Positions 5,420 to 10,473 of a DNA stretch of 10,473 bases are shown here, in pieces. How positions within the stretch are numbered: the first letter of the stretch is position 1; every line of letters begins with the position of its first letter. Both the position numbers and the translations under genes were made by a program. The DNA is from Thermococcus sp. (GTDB lineage: Archaea; Methanobacteriota_B; Thermococci; Thermococcales; Thermococcaceae). The DNA lies in the NCBI GenBank assembly GCA_011050175.1, contig DRGF01000048.1, positions 1 to 10,473 on the forward strand, written 5' to 3'. The notes beneath the pieces were generated by a model. It did not search any database. It saw only the letters and a list, made by a program, of their open reading frames with translations, and was not told the origin of the DNA.

Positions 5420-6355
5420 ATGCAGATTCCCGAGAACGTTAAGAAGAGGTTGAGCATTCCGGCTGACGAGCACTTTTACGCAGGCCACACTGCATGCCAG
5501 GGGTGTGGCGCTGCCCTGGGTCTTCGCTATGTCCTCAAGACATACGGTAGGAAGACCATCTTCACAATCCCGGCTTGCTGTTCGACCATCATAGCAGGTC
5601 CGTGGCCCTACTCAACCCTCGATGCCCCGCTCTTCCACACGGCCTTTGAGACCACCGGTGCCGTCATGGGCGGTATCGAGGCGGCCCTCAAGGCCAAGGG
5701 CTACAAGGTTAAGGGCGAGGACGGAGTCATGGTCGTCGGCTGGGCCGGCGACGGTGGTACGGCCGACATTGGTCTCCAGGCCCTCAGCGGATTCCTTGAG
5801 AGGGGCCACGACGCTCTCTACATCATGTACGACAACGAGGCTTACATGAACACCGGAATTCAGAGGTCAAGTTCAACCCCATACGGAGCCTGGACCACCA
5901 ACACACCGGGTGGAAAGAAGCACTTCCTTGAGAAGAGGCACAAGAAGAAGGTCATCGACATCGTCATAGCCCACGAGATACCCTACGCAGCCACCGCAAG
6001 CGTTGCCTATCCGGAGGACTTCATAAGGAAGCTCAAGAAGGCGAGGGAGATAAAGGGACCGAGCTTTATCCAGCTCTTTGCCCCGTGCCCGACCGGCTGG
6101 CGTGCTCCAACCGACAAGAGCATTGAGCTTGCCCGCCTCGCAGTTCAGACAGCGTACTTCCCGCTCTTTGAGTACGAGAACGGAAAATACAAGATCAACA
6201 TGCCCTCACCGAAGAAGGAGCCGAAGCCGATAGAGGAGTTCCTCAAGCTCCAGGGCAGGTTCAAGTACATGACCCAGGAGGACATTGAGAGCCTCCAGAA
6301 CTGGGTGCTCCGCGAGTGGGAGAAGCTCAAGAAGCTCGCCGAGGTCTTCGGCTGA
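5420..6355 (+). CDS. vorB: 2-ketoisovalerate:ferredoxin oxidoreductase beta subunit (TPP-binding)
   Basis: The 311-residue beta subunit binds thiamine diphosphate and the proximal [4Fe-4S] cluster. The TPP motif starts GDGGTAD at 110-116 and ends at DNEAYMNTG (138-146), the usual GDG-to-N spacing. The four cluster cysteines are best assigned as Cys26, Cys29, Cys54 (in ACCST) and Cys223 (in APCPTGW). ATG 5420 follows GAGGTG (5408-5413) by 6 bases; that site includes part of the vorA TGA. Only 5 bases separate vorA's stop from this start, so the two are surely co-translated. It is shorter than PorB because it lacks the glycine-rich insertion near PorB residues 264-277. The end forms a strong hairpin with the stop codon. 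Its length equals that of the known Pyrococcus VorB. Confidence 0.9.
   Translation: MQIPENVKKRLSIPADEHFYAGHTACQGCGAALGLRYVLKTYGRKTIFTIPACCSTIIAGPWPYSTLDAPLFHTAFETTGAVMGGIEAALKAKGYKVKGEDGVMVVGWAGDGGTADIGLQALSGFLERGHDALYIMYDNEAYMNTGIQRSSSTPYGAWTTNTPGGKKHFLEKRHKKKVIDIVIAHEIPYAATASVAYPEDFIRKLKKAREIKGPSFIQLFAPCPTGWRAPTDKSIELARLAVQTAYFPLFEYENGKYKINMPSPKKEPKPIEEFLKLQGRFKYMTQEDIESLQNWVLREWEKLKKLAEVFG
5823..5900 (+). repeat. 78-base tract 97% identical to porB (8341-8418)
   Basis: Of 78 bases, 76 match porB 8341-8418. The two differences are silent (ATT/ATC and AGT/AGC). The tract encodes [14 protein letters not shown] and then [11 protein letters not shown]. Both copies use TCA and CCA codons where these genes normally prefer AGC and CCG. 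Identity falls off sharply at both ends, as expected for a conversion tract. Confidence 0.65.
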
Positions 6356-6376
6356 GCTTTCCATCTTTACCTTTAA
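6331..6376 (+). terminator. Stop-straddling hairpin and pyrimidine tract between vor and por modules
   Basis: AAGCTC (6332-6337) pairs with GAGCTT (6354-6359), and GCCGA (6338-6342) with TCGGC (6348-6352). This gives 11 base pairs with one bulged T6353 and loop 6343-6347. The vorB TGA is 6353-6355. CTTTCC (6357-6362) and TTACCTTTAA (6367-6376) follow. It could terminate part of the transcription, or protect the 3' end of a processed vorDAB message. The TTACCTTTAA block could also be a TATA element for porD, with initiation near 6400 and a leader holding GAGGTGAT. Confidence 0.45.
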
Positions 6377-6416
6377 AGTTTAGTTTCCACCTGATAAGTC
6401 ACCTGAGGTGATAAAT

Positions 6417-6734
6417 ATGGCCGAGAGTCCGTTTAAGGCCGAAATTGAGAGGGTTCAGAAGGAGTATAGCGAAAAGATGACTCCCGGAGCGATTGTTTAC
6501 ATCCCGGGAAGTAGCGTCGTGAACAAGACCGGAAGCTGGAGAGTTTTCATGCCGGAGTTTAACAGGGACAAGTGCACCAGGTGCTACCTCTGCTACATTT
6601 ACTGCCCGGAGCCGTCAATCTACATTGACGAAGAGGGTTACCCGGTCTTCGACTACGACTACTGTAAGGGCTGTGGAATTTGTGCGAACGAGTGCCCCGT
6701 CGGTGCCATAACCATGGTTAGGGAGACCAAGTGA
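6417..6734 (+). CDS. porD: Pyruvate:ferredoxin oxidoreductase delta subunit (2[4Fe-4S])
   Basis: The 105-residue delta subunit of pyruvate oxidoreductase is the second ferredoxin-like protein of the cluster. Cysteines at 53, 56, 59 and 63 (CTRCYLCYIYCP) and 83, 86, 89 and 93 (CKGCGICANECP) bind two [4Fe-4S] clusters. The N-terminal 40 residues, beginning MAESPFKAEIERVQKEYSEK, are unlike VorD's and probably match it to PorA/PorB. ATG 6417 has GAGGTGAT at 6405-6412. A 61-base gap separates it from vorB, the longest inside the vor-por part, so it may have its own promoter. Its TGA begins the TGAGGTG site that serves porA. Confidence 0.92.
   Translation: MAESPFKAEIERVQKEYSEKMTPGAIVYIPGSSVVNKTGSWRVFMPEFNRDKCTRCYLCYIYCPEPSIYIDEEGYPVFDYDYCKGCGICANECPVGAITMVRETK
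6654..6697 (+). repeat. High-identity tract shared with vorD (4136-4179)
   Basis: Partner of the vorD tract, with 42 of 44 bases identical. It includes the same choice of TGT codons for several motif cysteines. Confidence 0.5.
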
Positions 6735-6745
6735 GGTGGTGAAAG

Positions 6746-7930
6746 ATGCCGATAAGAAAGGTTATGAAGGCCAACGAGGCGGCCGCATGGGCCGCGAAGC
6801 TTGCCAAGCCGAAGGTTGTTGCCGCGTTCCCCATTACCCCGTCAACGCTCGTTCCGGAGAAGATCAGTGAGTTCGTTGCCGATGGAGAGCTCGACGCTGA
6901 GTTCGTCAAGGTCGAGAGCGAGCACTCAGCCATATCCGCCTGTGTCGGTGCCTCCGCTGCCGGCGTTAGGACTTTCACCGCTACCGCTTCTCAGGGTCTC
7001 GCCCTCATGCACGAGATACTCTTCATCGCCGCTGGAATGAGGCTCCCGATAGTTATGGCCATTGGAAACCGTGCCCTCTCCGCTCCGATCAACATCTGGA
7101 ACGACTGGCAGGACACCATAAGCGAGCGCGACACCGGCTGGCTCCAGTTCTACGCCGAGAACAACCAGGAGGCCCTTGACCTTATCCTGATGGCCTTCAA
7201 GGTCGCCGAGGACGAGCGCGTCCTCCTCCCGGCGATGGTCGGCTTCGACGCCTTCATCCTGACCCACACCGTCGAACCTGTCGAGATACCGGACCAAGAG
7301 CTCGTTGACGAGTTCCTCGGCGAGTACGAGCCAAAGCACGCCTACCTCGACCCAGCCAGGCCGATCACCCAGGGTGCGCTCGGATTCCCGGCCCACTACA
7401 TGGAGGCCAGGTACACCGTCTGGGAGGCCAACGAGAACGCCAAGAAGGTCATCGACGAGGTCTTCGCAGAGTTCGAGAAGAAGTTCGGAAGGAAGTACCA
7501 GAAGATCGAGGAGTACAGGACCGACGACGCCGACATAATCTTCGTCACCATGGGTTCCCTCGCCGGAACCGTCAAGGAGTACGTTGACAAGCTCCGCGAG
7601 GAGGGCATCAAGGTCGGTGCCGCCAAGGTCACCGTCTACAGGCCGTTCCCGACCGAGGAGGTCAGGGAGCTTGCGAAGAAGGCCAAGGTTCTCGCGCTTC
7701 TTGAGAAGAACATCACCTTCAGCGTTGGTGGAGCCCTCTTCCAGGACTTCAGCAGGGCTCTCATCAACGAGAGCGAGAAGCCGAAGATCGTTGACTTCAT
7801 CCTCGGTCTCGGTGGAAGGGACGTCACGTTCAAGGACCTCGACGAGGCATTCGCGATCGCCAAGAATGCCCTCGCTGGAGAGGAGTTTGATGAGGTCAAC
7901 TGGATAGGACTTAGAAAGGAGATACTGTGA
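6746..7930 (+). CDS. porA: Pyruvate:ferredoxin oxidoreductase alpha subunit
   Basis: The 394-residue alpha subunit of pyruvate oxidoreductase acts in pyruvate + CoA + oxidised ferredoxin giving acetyl-CoA + CO2 + reduced ferredoxin. This is the step linking sugar and peptide breakdown to acetate and ATP in Thermococcales. The motif [13 protein letters not shown] lies at about 28-40, ESEHSA at 57-62 and [11 protein letters not shown] at 80-90. The segment near 110-122 reads [15 protein letters not shown], differing from VorA, and leads into the shared [18 protein letters not shown] 6746 is 7 bases after GAGGTG at 6733-6738. The TGA stop (7928-7930) begins the TGAGGTG site of porB. Length equals that of the known Pyrococcus PorA. 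The C-terminal domain contains GSLAGTVKE and the RPFPTEE segment typical of the family. Confidence 0.92.
   Translation: MPIRKVMKANEAAAWAAKLAKPKVVAAFPITPSTLVPEKISEFVADGELDAEFVKVESEHSAISACVGASAAGVRTFTATASQGLALMHEILFIAAGMRLPIVMAIGNRALSAPINIWNDWQDTISERDTGWLQFYAENNQEALDLILMAFKVAEDERVLLPAMVGFDAFILTHTVEPVEIPDQELVDEFLGEYEPKHAYLDPARPITQGALGFPAHYMEARYTVWEANENAKKVIDEVFAEFEKKFGRKYQKIEEYRTDDADIIFVTMGSLAGTVKEYVDKLREEGIKVGAAKVTVYRPFPTEEVRELAKKAKVLALLEKNITFSVGGALFQDFSRALINESEKPKIVDFILGLGGRDVTFKDLDEAFAIAKNALAGEEFDEVNWIGLRKEIL
7130..7170 (+). repeat. 41-base tract identical to vorA (4623-4663)
   Basis: Partner of the vorA tract, with 41 of 41 bases identical. It follows directly after the divergent segment thought to help set substrate preference. 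Confidence 0.55.
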
Positions 7931-7940
7931 GGTGAGGAAG

Positions 7941-8936
7941 ATGGCCGTTAGGAAGCCCCCTATCACTACTCGCGAGTACTGGGCACCTGGCCACGCCGCC
8001 TGTGCCGGGTGTGGCTGTGCTGCCTCTCTGAAGCTTGCCACAAAGGCCTTTAGTGAGGCCATGGAAGAGAAGTACGGCGATCCAAACGCCTTCGCCGTAG
8101 CCCAGGCCACCGGATGTATGGAGGTCGTTTCCGCCGTCTTCCCGTACACCGCCTGGAAGGCCCCGTGGATCCACGTCGCCTTCGAGAACGCAGGTGCCGT
8201 TGCGAGTGGTGTCGAGGCGGCCTGGAAGAAGCTCGGAAGGAAGGGCAAGATACTTGCCATAGGCGGTGACGGTGGTACCGCCGACATCGGTATGCAGGCC
8301 CTCAGCGGTATGCTCGAGCGCTGGCACAACGTTGTCTACCTCATGTACGACAACGAGGCTTACATGAACACCGGAATCCAGAGGTCAAGCTCAACCCCAT
8401 ACGGAGCCTGGACCACCACCAGCCCGCCGGGCAAGTACTCCATCGGTGAGGACAAGCCCAAGAAGTGGGTCGCACTCATCGCCGCCGCCCACAGGATTCC
8501 GTACGTCGCCACCGCAAGCGTTGCCAACCCCTACGACTACATCAGGAAGATGAAGAAGGCCGCCAAGGTCGACGGCCCGGCCTTCGTCCAGGTCCAGTGT
8601 ACCTGTGTTCCGGGCTGGCGCGTCCCGCCCGAGAAGAGCATTGAGGTCACCAGGCTCGCCATCGAGACCGGTGTCTGGCCGCTCTTCGAGATTGAGAACG
8701 GCGACTTCCACAACATCAAGATACAGCCGCCCGGAGGAGGAGCCAAGGTCACTCGCGAGGGCGGAAAGATCGTCGCCATCGAGTTCAAGAAGCCCATCGA
8801 GGAGTACCTCAAGCTCCAGGGCAGATTCAAGCACCTCTTCAAGCAGCCAGAGGCTATAGACGTCATGCGCGAGCAGATCAAGGCCATGTGGAAAGTCCTC
8901 GGCGTTGAGGTCACCCTCCCGAAGCCGGAGGAGTGA
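7941..8936 (+). CDS. porB: Pyruvate:ferredoxin oxidoreductase beta subunit (TPP-binding)
   Basis: The 331-residue beta subunit binds thiamine diphosphate and the proximal [4Fe-4S] cluster of pyruvate oxidoreductase. The cysteines are Cys21 and Cys24 (CAGC), Cys59 (ATGCMEV) and Cys222 (CTCVPGW). The TPP motif begins GDGGTAD at 109-115 and ends DNEAYMNTG at 137-145. A glycine-rich stretch [15 protein letters not shown] near 263-277 is absent from VorB and may be a surface loop. ATG 7941 follows GAGGTG (7929-7934) by 6 bases. The length is that of Pyrococcus PorB. A GC-rich hairpin whose loop holds the TGA, then a T-rich tract, ends the cluster. A 78-base tract is nearly identical to vorB. Confidence 0.93.
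   Translation: MAVRKPPITTREYWAPGHAACAGCGCAASLKLATKAFSEAMEEKYGDPNAFAVAQATGCMEVVSAVFPYTAWKAPWIHVAFENAGAVASGVEAAWKKLGRKGKILAIGGDGGTADIGMQALSGMLERWHNVVYLMYDNEAYMNTGIQRSSSTPYGAWTTTSPPGKYSIGEDKPKKWVALIAAAHRIPYVATASVANPYDYIRKMKKAAKVDGPAFVQVQCTCVPGWRVPPEKSIEVTRLAIETGVWPLFEIENGDFHNIKIQPPGGGAKVTREGGKIVAIEFKKPIEEYLKLQGRFKHLFKQPEAIDVMREQIKAMWKVLGVEVTLPKPEE
8341..8418 (+). repeat. 78-base tract 97% identical to vorB (5823-5900)
   Basis: Partner of the vorB tract. It spans the end of the TPP motif and the following [11 protein letters not shown] segment. The rest of the two beta genes is far more divergent at the DNA level. Confidence 0.65.
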
Positions 8937-8963
8937 ACTCCTCCCCTTTTGTTTCCTCATTTT
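8927..8963 (+). terminator. Hairpin terminator of the por/vor cluster
   Basis: GGAGGAG (8927-8933) and CTCCTCC (8938-8944) form a perfect 7-base-pair stem around a four-base loop TGAA, which contains the TGA stop (8934-8936). CCTTTT, TTTCC and a second TTTT (8960-8963) follow. It resembles a bacterial intrinsic terminator. In Thermococcales the T-rich part alone can stop RNA polymerase, so the hairpin's contribution is uncertain. Confidence 0.55.
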
Positions 8964-9038
8964 GATGCAGCTAAAAGAGAGCCACCAGCACTTTTTCTGA
9001 GAGAATTCACTTAAGAAGCCCGTTCTGAGGTGTGAGGT

Positions 9039-9620
9039 GTGATCGCAGCGGTTCTGGCGGGGGGCAGAAGCAGGCGATTCGGTAGCGACAAGCTATTGGT
9101 CAGAATCGACGGGAAGCCCCTCATTCTCCACACTATCGAGAGGCTCGAACTGGCACGAGAAATAGACAGGATAGTCCTAATCGCATCCAGGGAGAACGCC
9201 GACAAAATCCGGGCACTTGGCTATGAGGTTCTCATCGATAGTCTCATGATCGGCCCGATGGGCGGCATCTATACCGCACTGGGCCTCGGCGATGCCTTCG
9301 TGGTGGCGGGGGACATGCCCCTCCTCGTCCCGGAGCTAATCGACTTTATCATAGATATGTTCCATCGGGCAAAAAAGCCGGCCTGCGTGCCCAGGTGGGC
9401 AAACGGTTACCTTGAACCCCTCCACGCGGCGTATTCTCGGGATTTCCTCCCATTCATCGAGAAAAAGATAAAGGCTGGAGAGTACTCCATAAACCTTGCG
9501 GTGCGGGAAGGTGGCGCCTGCTACGTGGACATCGCGGAACTGCCGGAAGAATGGCGGGAGGGCTTCTTCAACGTGAACACCCGCCGGGACGTTGGAAAAC
9601 TGAAAGGAAGAAGGATTTAG
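9039..9620 (+). CDS. mobA: MobA-like molybdenum cofactor guanylyltransferase
   Basis: The 193-residue nucleotidyltransferase of the MobA family joins a guanosine nucleotide to molybdopterin (Mo or W form) to give the dinucleotide cofactor used by enzymes such as formate dehydrogenase. The nucleotide-binding motif LAGGRSRRFGSDK is at residues 6-18, GPMGGI at 72-77, the metal-binding GDMPL at 91-95, EPLHAAY at 126-132 and NVNTRRD at 178-184. All the usual family marks are present. The start is GTG 9039, 6 bases after GAGGTG (9027-9032). The 7-mer TGAGGTG is duplicated in tandem at 9026-9039. It lies 102 bases after porB and is probably transcribed separately. A related MobA-like transferase acting on another substrate is possible. 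Confidence 0.85.
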   Translation: MIAAVLAGGRSRRFGSDKLLVRIDGKPLILHTIERLELAREIDRIVLIASRENADKIRALGYEVLIDSLMIGPMGGIYTALGLGDAFVVAGDMPLLVPELIDFIIDMFHRAKKPACVPRWANGYLEPLHAAYSRDFLPFIEKKIKAGEYSINLAVREGGACYVDIAELPEEWREGFFNVNTRRDVGKLKGRRI

Positions 9621-9652
9621 TACCCAAACATGGGCAATACTGCTAGATTTTT
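9618..9652 (+). terminator. Bulged hairpin from the mobA stop, then a T run
   Basis: CCCA (9623-9626) pairs with TGGG (9631-9634) around a four-base loop. After a three-base bulge (9635-9637), AGTA (9619-9622) pairs with TACT (9638-9641). The TAG stop is 9618-9620. TTTTT at 9648-9652 follows and is the likely termination signal. Confidence 0.4.
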
Positions 9653-9660
9653 GGACAAAA

Positions 9661-9670
9661 CTTTTTAAGT
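9661..9670 (+). promoter_or_regulatory. TATA box of the mrp gene
   Basis: CTTTTTAAGT follows an A-rich stretch (CAAAA) suited to TFB. Initiation near 9690 would leave about 14 leader bases with GGAGGTGA at 9691-9698. The signal is among the clearest promoters in the window. Confidence 0.55.
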
Positions 9671-9703
9671 CTCTTAGGGCAACCTAAACCGGAGGTGAAT
9701 TAG

Positions 9704-10473
9704 ATGACGATCAAAGCTCCCACACTCAACGTAGGAGGACTGGGCGCTGACCCACTCACCCAGAGGATAAACGAGAAGCAGAAGAAGTGGAAGTACAAGA
9801 TAGCCGTCCTCAGCGGCAAGGGTGGCGTTGGAAAGAGCACCGTTGCAGTTAACCTCGCCGCGGCCCTGGCAAAGAAGGGCTACTTCGTCGGGATACTCGA
9901 CGCTGATGTGCACGGGCCGAACGTGGCAAAGATGCTCGGCGTTGACAAGGCGGAGGTCTTCGCGGAGAAGGTTGACGAGAACAGGTTCGAGATGATACCC
10001 CCCATGAACGACTTCCTCGGCCAGACCACTCCGATAAAGGTCATGAGCATGGGGTTCCTCGTCCCGGAGGACCAGCCAATAATCTGGCGTGGAGCCCTTG
10101 TCACCAAGGCTATCAAACAGCTCCTCGGAGACGTCAGATGGGGCGAGCTGGACTTCATGATAATAGACTTCCCGCCCGGAACCGGTGACCAGATACTCAC
10201 CGTCACCCAGACCCTCCAGCTCGACGCCGCGGTCATCGTTACCACACCACAGGAAGTAGCCCTGCTCGACACGGGCAAGGCGGTCAACATGATGAAGACC
10301 ATGGAGGTGCCCTACGTGGCCGTCATCGAGAACATGAGCTACCTCATCTGCCCGCACTGTGGTAAAGAGATAGACCTCTTCGGAAAGGGCGGAGGCAGGA
10401 AGCTGGCAGAGAAGGAAGGCGTTGACTTCCTCGGCGAGATACCCATAGACCTCAAGGCCAGGGAGGCGAGCGA
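9704..10473 (+). CDS. mrp: Mrp/NBP35-type Fe-S cluster carrier ATPase (3' end cut by window)
   Basis: The visible 256 residues belong to the Mrp/NBP35/ApbC group of P-loop ATPases, which bind and transfer [4Fe-4S] clusters to target proteins. The deviant Walker A GKGGVGKST is at 38-46, LDADVHGPN at about 65-73, and the switch segment DFPPGTGD at 155-162. The CPHC pair at 216-219 is the bridging cluster site of the family. ATG 9704 has the near-ideal site GGAGGTGA at 9691-9698 and its own TATA box. The reading frame is open to the window edge, and a typical family member would need about 40 more residues. Two [4Fe-4S]-rich oxidoreductases are encoded just upstream, so a supply role is plausible, but the promoter is separate. 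A pure MinD-type function is less likely given CPHC. Confidence 0.92.
   Translation, partial: MTIKAPTLNVGGLGADPLTQRINEKQKKWKYKIAVLSGKGGVGKSTVAVNLAAALAKKGYFVGILDADVHGPNVAKMLGVDKAEVFAEKVDENRFEMIPPMNDFLGQTTPIKVMSMGFLVPEDQPIIWRGALVTKAIKQLLGDVRWGELDFMIIDFPPGTGDQILTVTQTLQLDAAVIVTTPQEVALLDTGKAVNMMKTMEVPYVAVIENMSYLICPHCGKEIDLFGKGGGRKLAEKEGVDFLGEIPIDLKAREAS

Noticed and set aside
6926..8329. Long open frame antisense to porA and porB (467 codons)
   Set aside because: Same artefact as opposite vorA; composition is that of a mirrored coding strand and no motif is visible.
9674..10357. Open frame antisense to mrp
   Set aside because: The sense strand carries the Walker A and CPHC motifs in one uninterrupted frame.

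Overview
The window reads as chromosomal DNA from a hyperthermophilic euryarchaeon of the Thermococcales, most likely Thermococcus. The evidence is the gene order porG-vorDAB-porDAB (the arrangement known from Pyrococcus furiosus), archaeal NAC and Mrp proteins, AT-rich archaeal TATA boxes about 25-35 bases ahead of short leaders, GAGGTG-type ribosome binding sites, and a GC-rich, lysine/glutamate-heavy coding style. No mobile element, CRISPR array, tRNA or rRNA is visible, and I see no frameshifted gene.

Layout. Positions 63-245 (minus) encode a 60-residue one-helix membrane protein of unknown function. It is divergent from the archaeal nascent-polypeptide-associated complex gene (333-668, plus). 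The HflX-type GTPase follows (847-2133, plus). It meets a PiT-family phosphate permease head-on (2113-3075, minus), and the two coding regions overlap by 21 bases. A 223-base divergent promoter region (3076-3298) then leads into the seven-gene 2-ketoacid:ferredoxin oxidoreductase cluster: porG (3299-3856), vorD, vorA, vorB (3899-6355), porD, porA, porB (6417-8936). A MobA-like molybdopterin nucleotidyltransferase gene (9039-9620) and an Mrp/NBP35-type iron-sulfur carrier ATPase gene cut by the window end (9704 onward) complete the window.

How the genes work together. PorG is the gamma subunit shared by two enzymes. With VorDAB it forms 2-ketoisovalerate oxidoreductase, and with PorDAB it forms pyruvate oxidoreductase. 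Both decarboxylate 2-keto acids from peptide or sugar breakdown to acyl-CoA and pass electrons to ferredoxin. The DAB modules are tandem paralogues set about 2.52 kb apart with nearly identical spacing. At all four junctions inside the modules the stop codon lies inside the next gene's ribosome binding site. Mrp could supply Fe-S clusters to such enzymes, but that link rests only on proximity.

Most interesting points: (1) short tracts of almost perfect DNA identity between the tandem paralogues, best in vorB/porB (76 of 78 bases, sharing unusual codons), which suggest gene conversion; (2) hairpins that straddle the stop codon at five gene ends, each followed by a pyrimidine or T tract, including one between the vor and por modules; (3) a 16-base element found after both porG and vorB; (4) a tandem ACTATATA repeat over the predicted start of the phosphate permease transcript. 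The gene content itself is well known, and I see no wholly new system.
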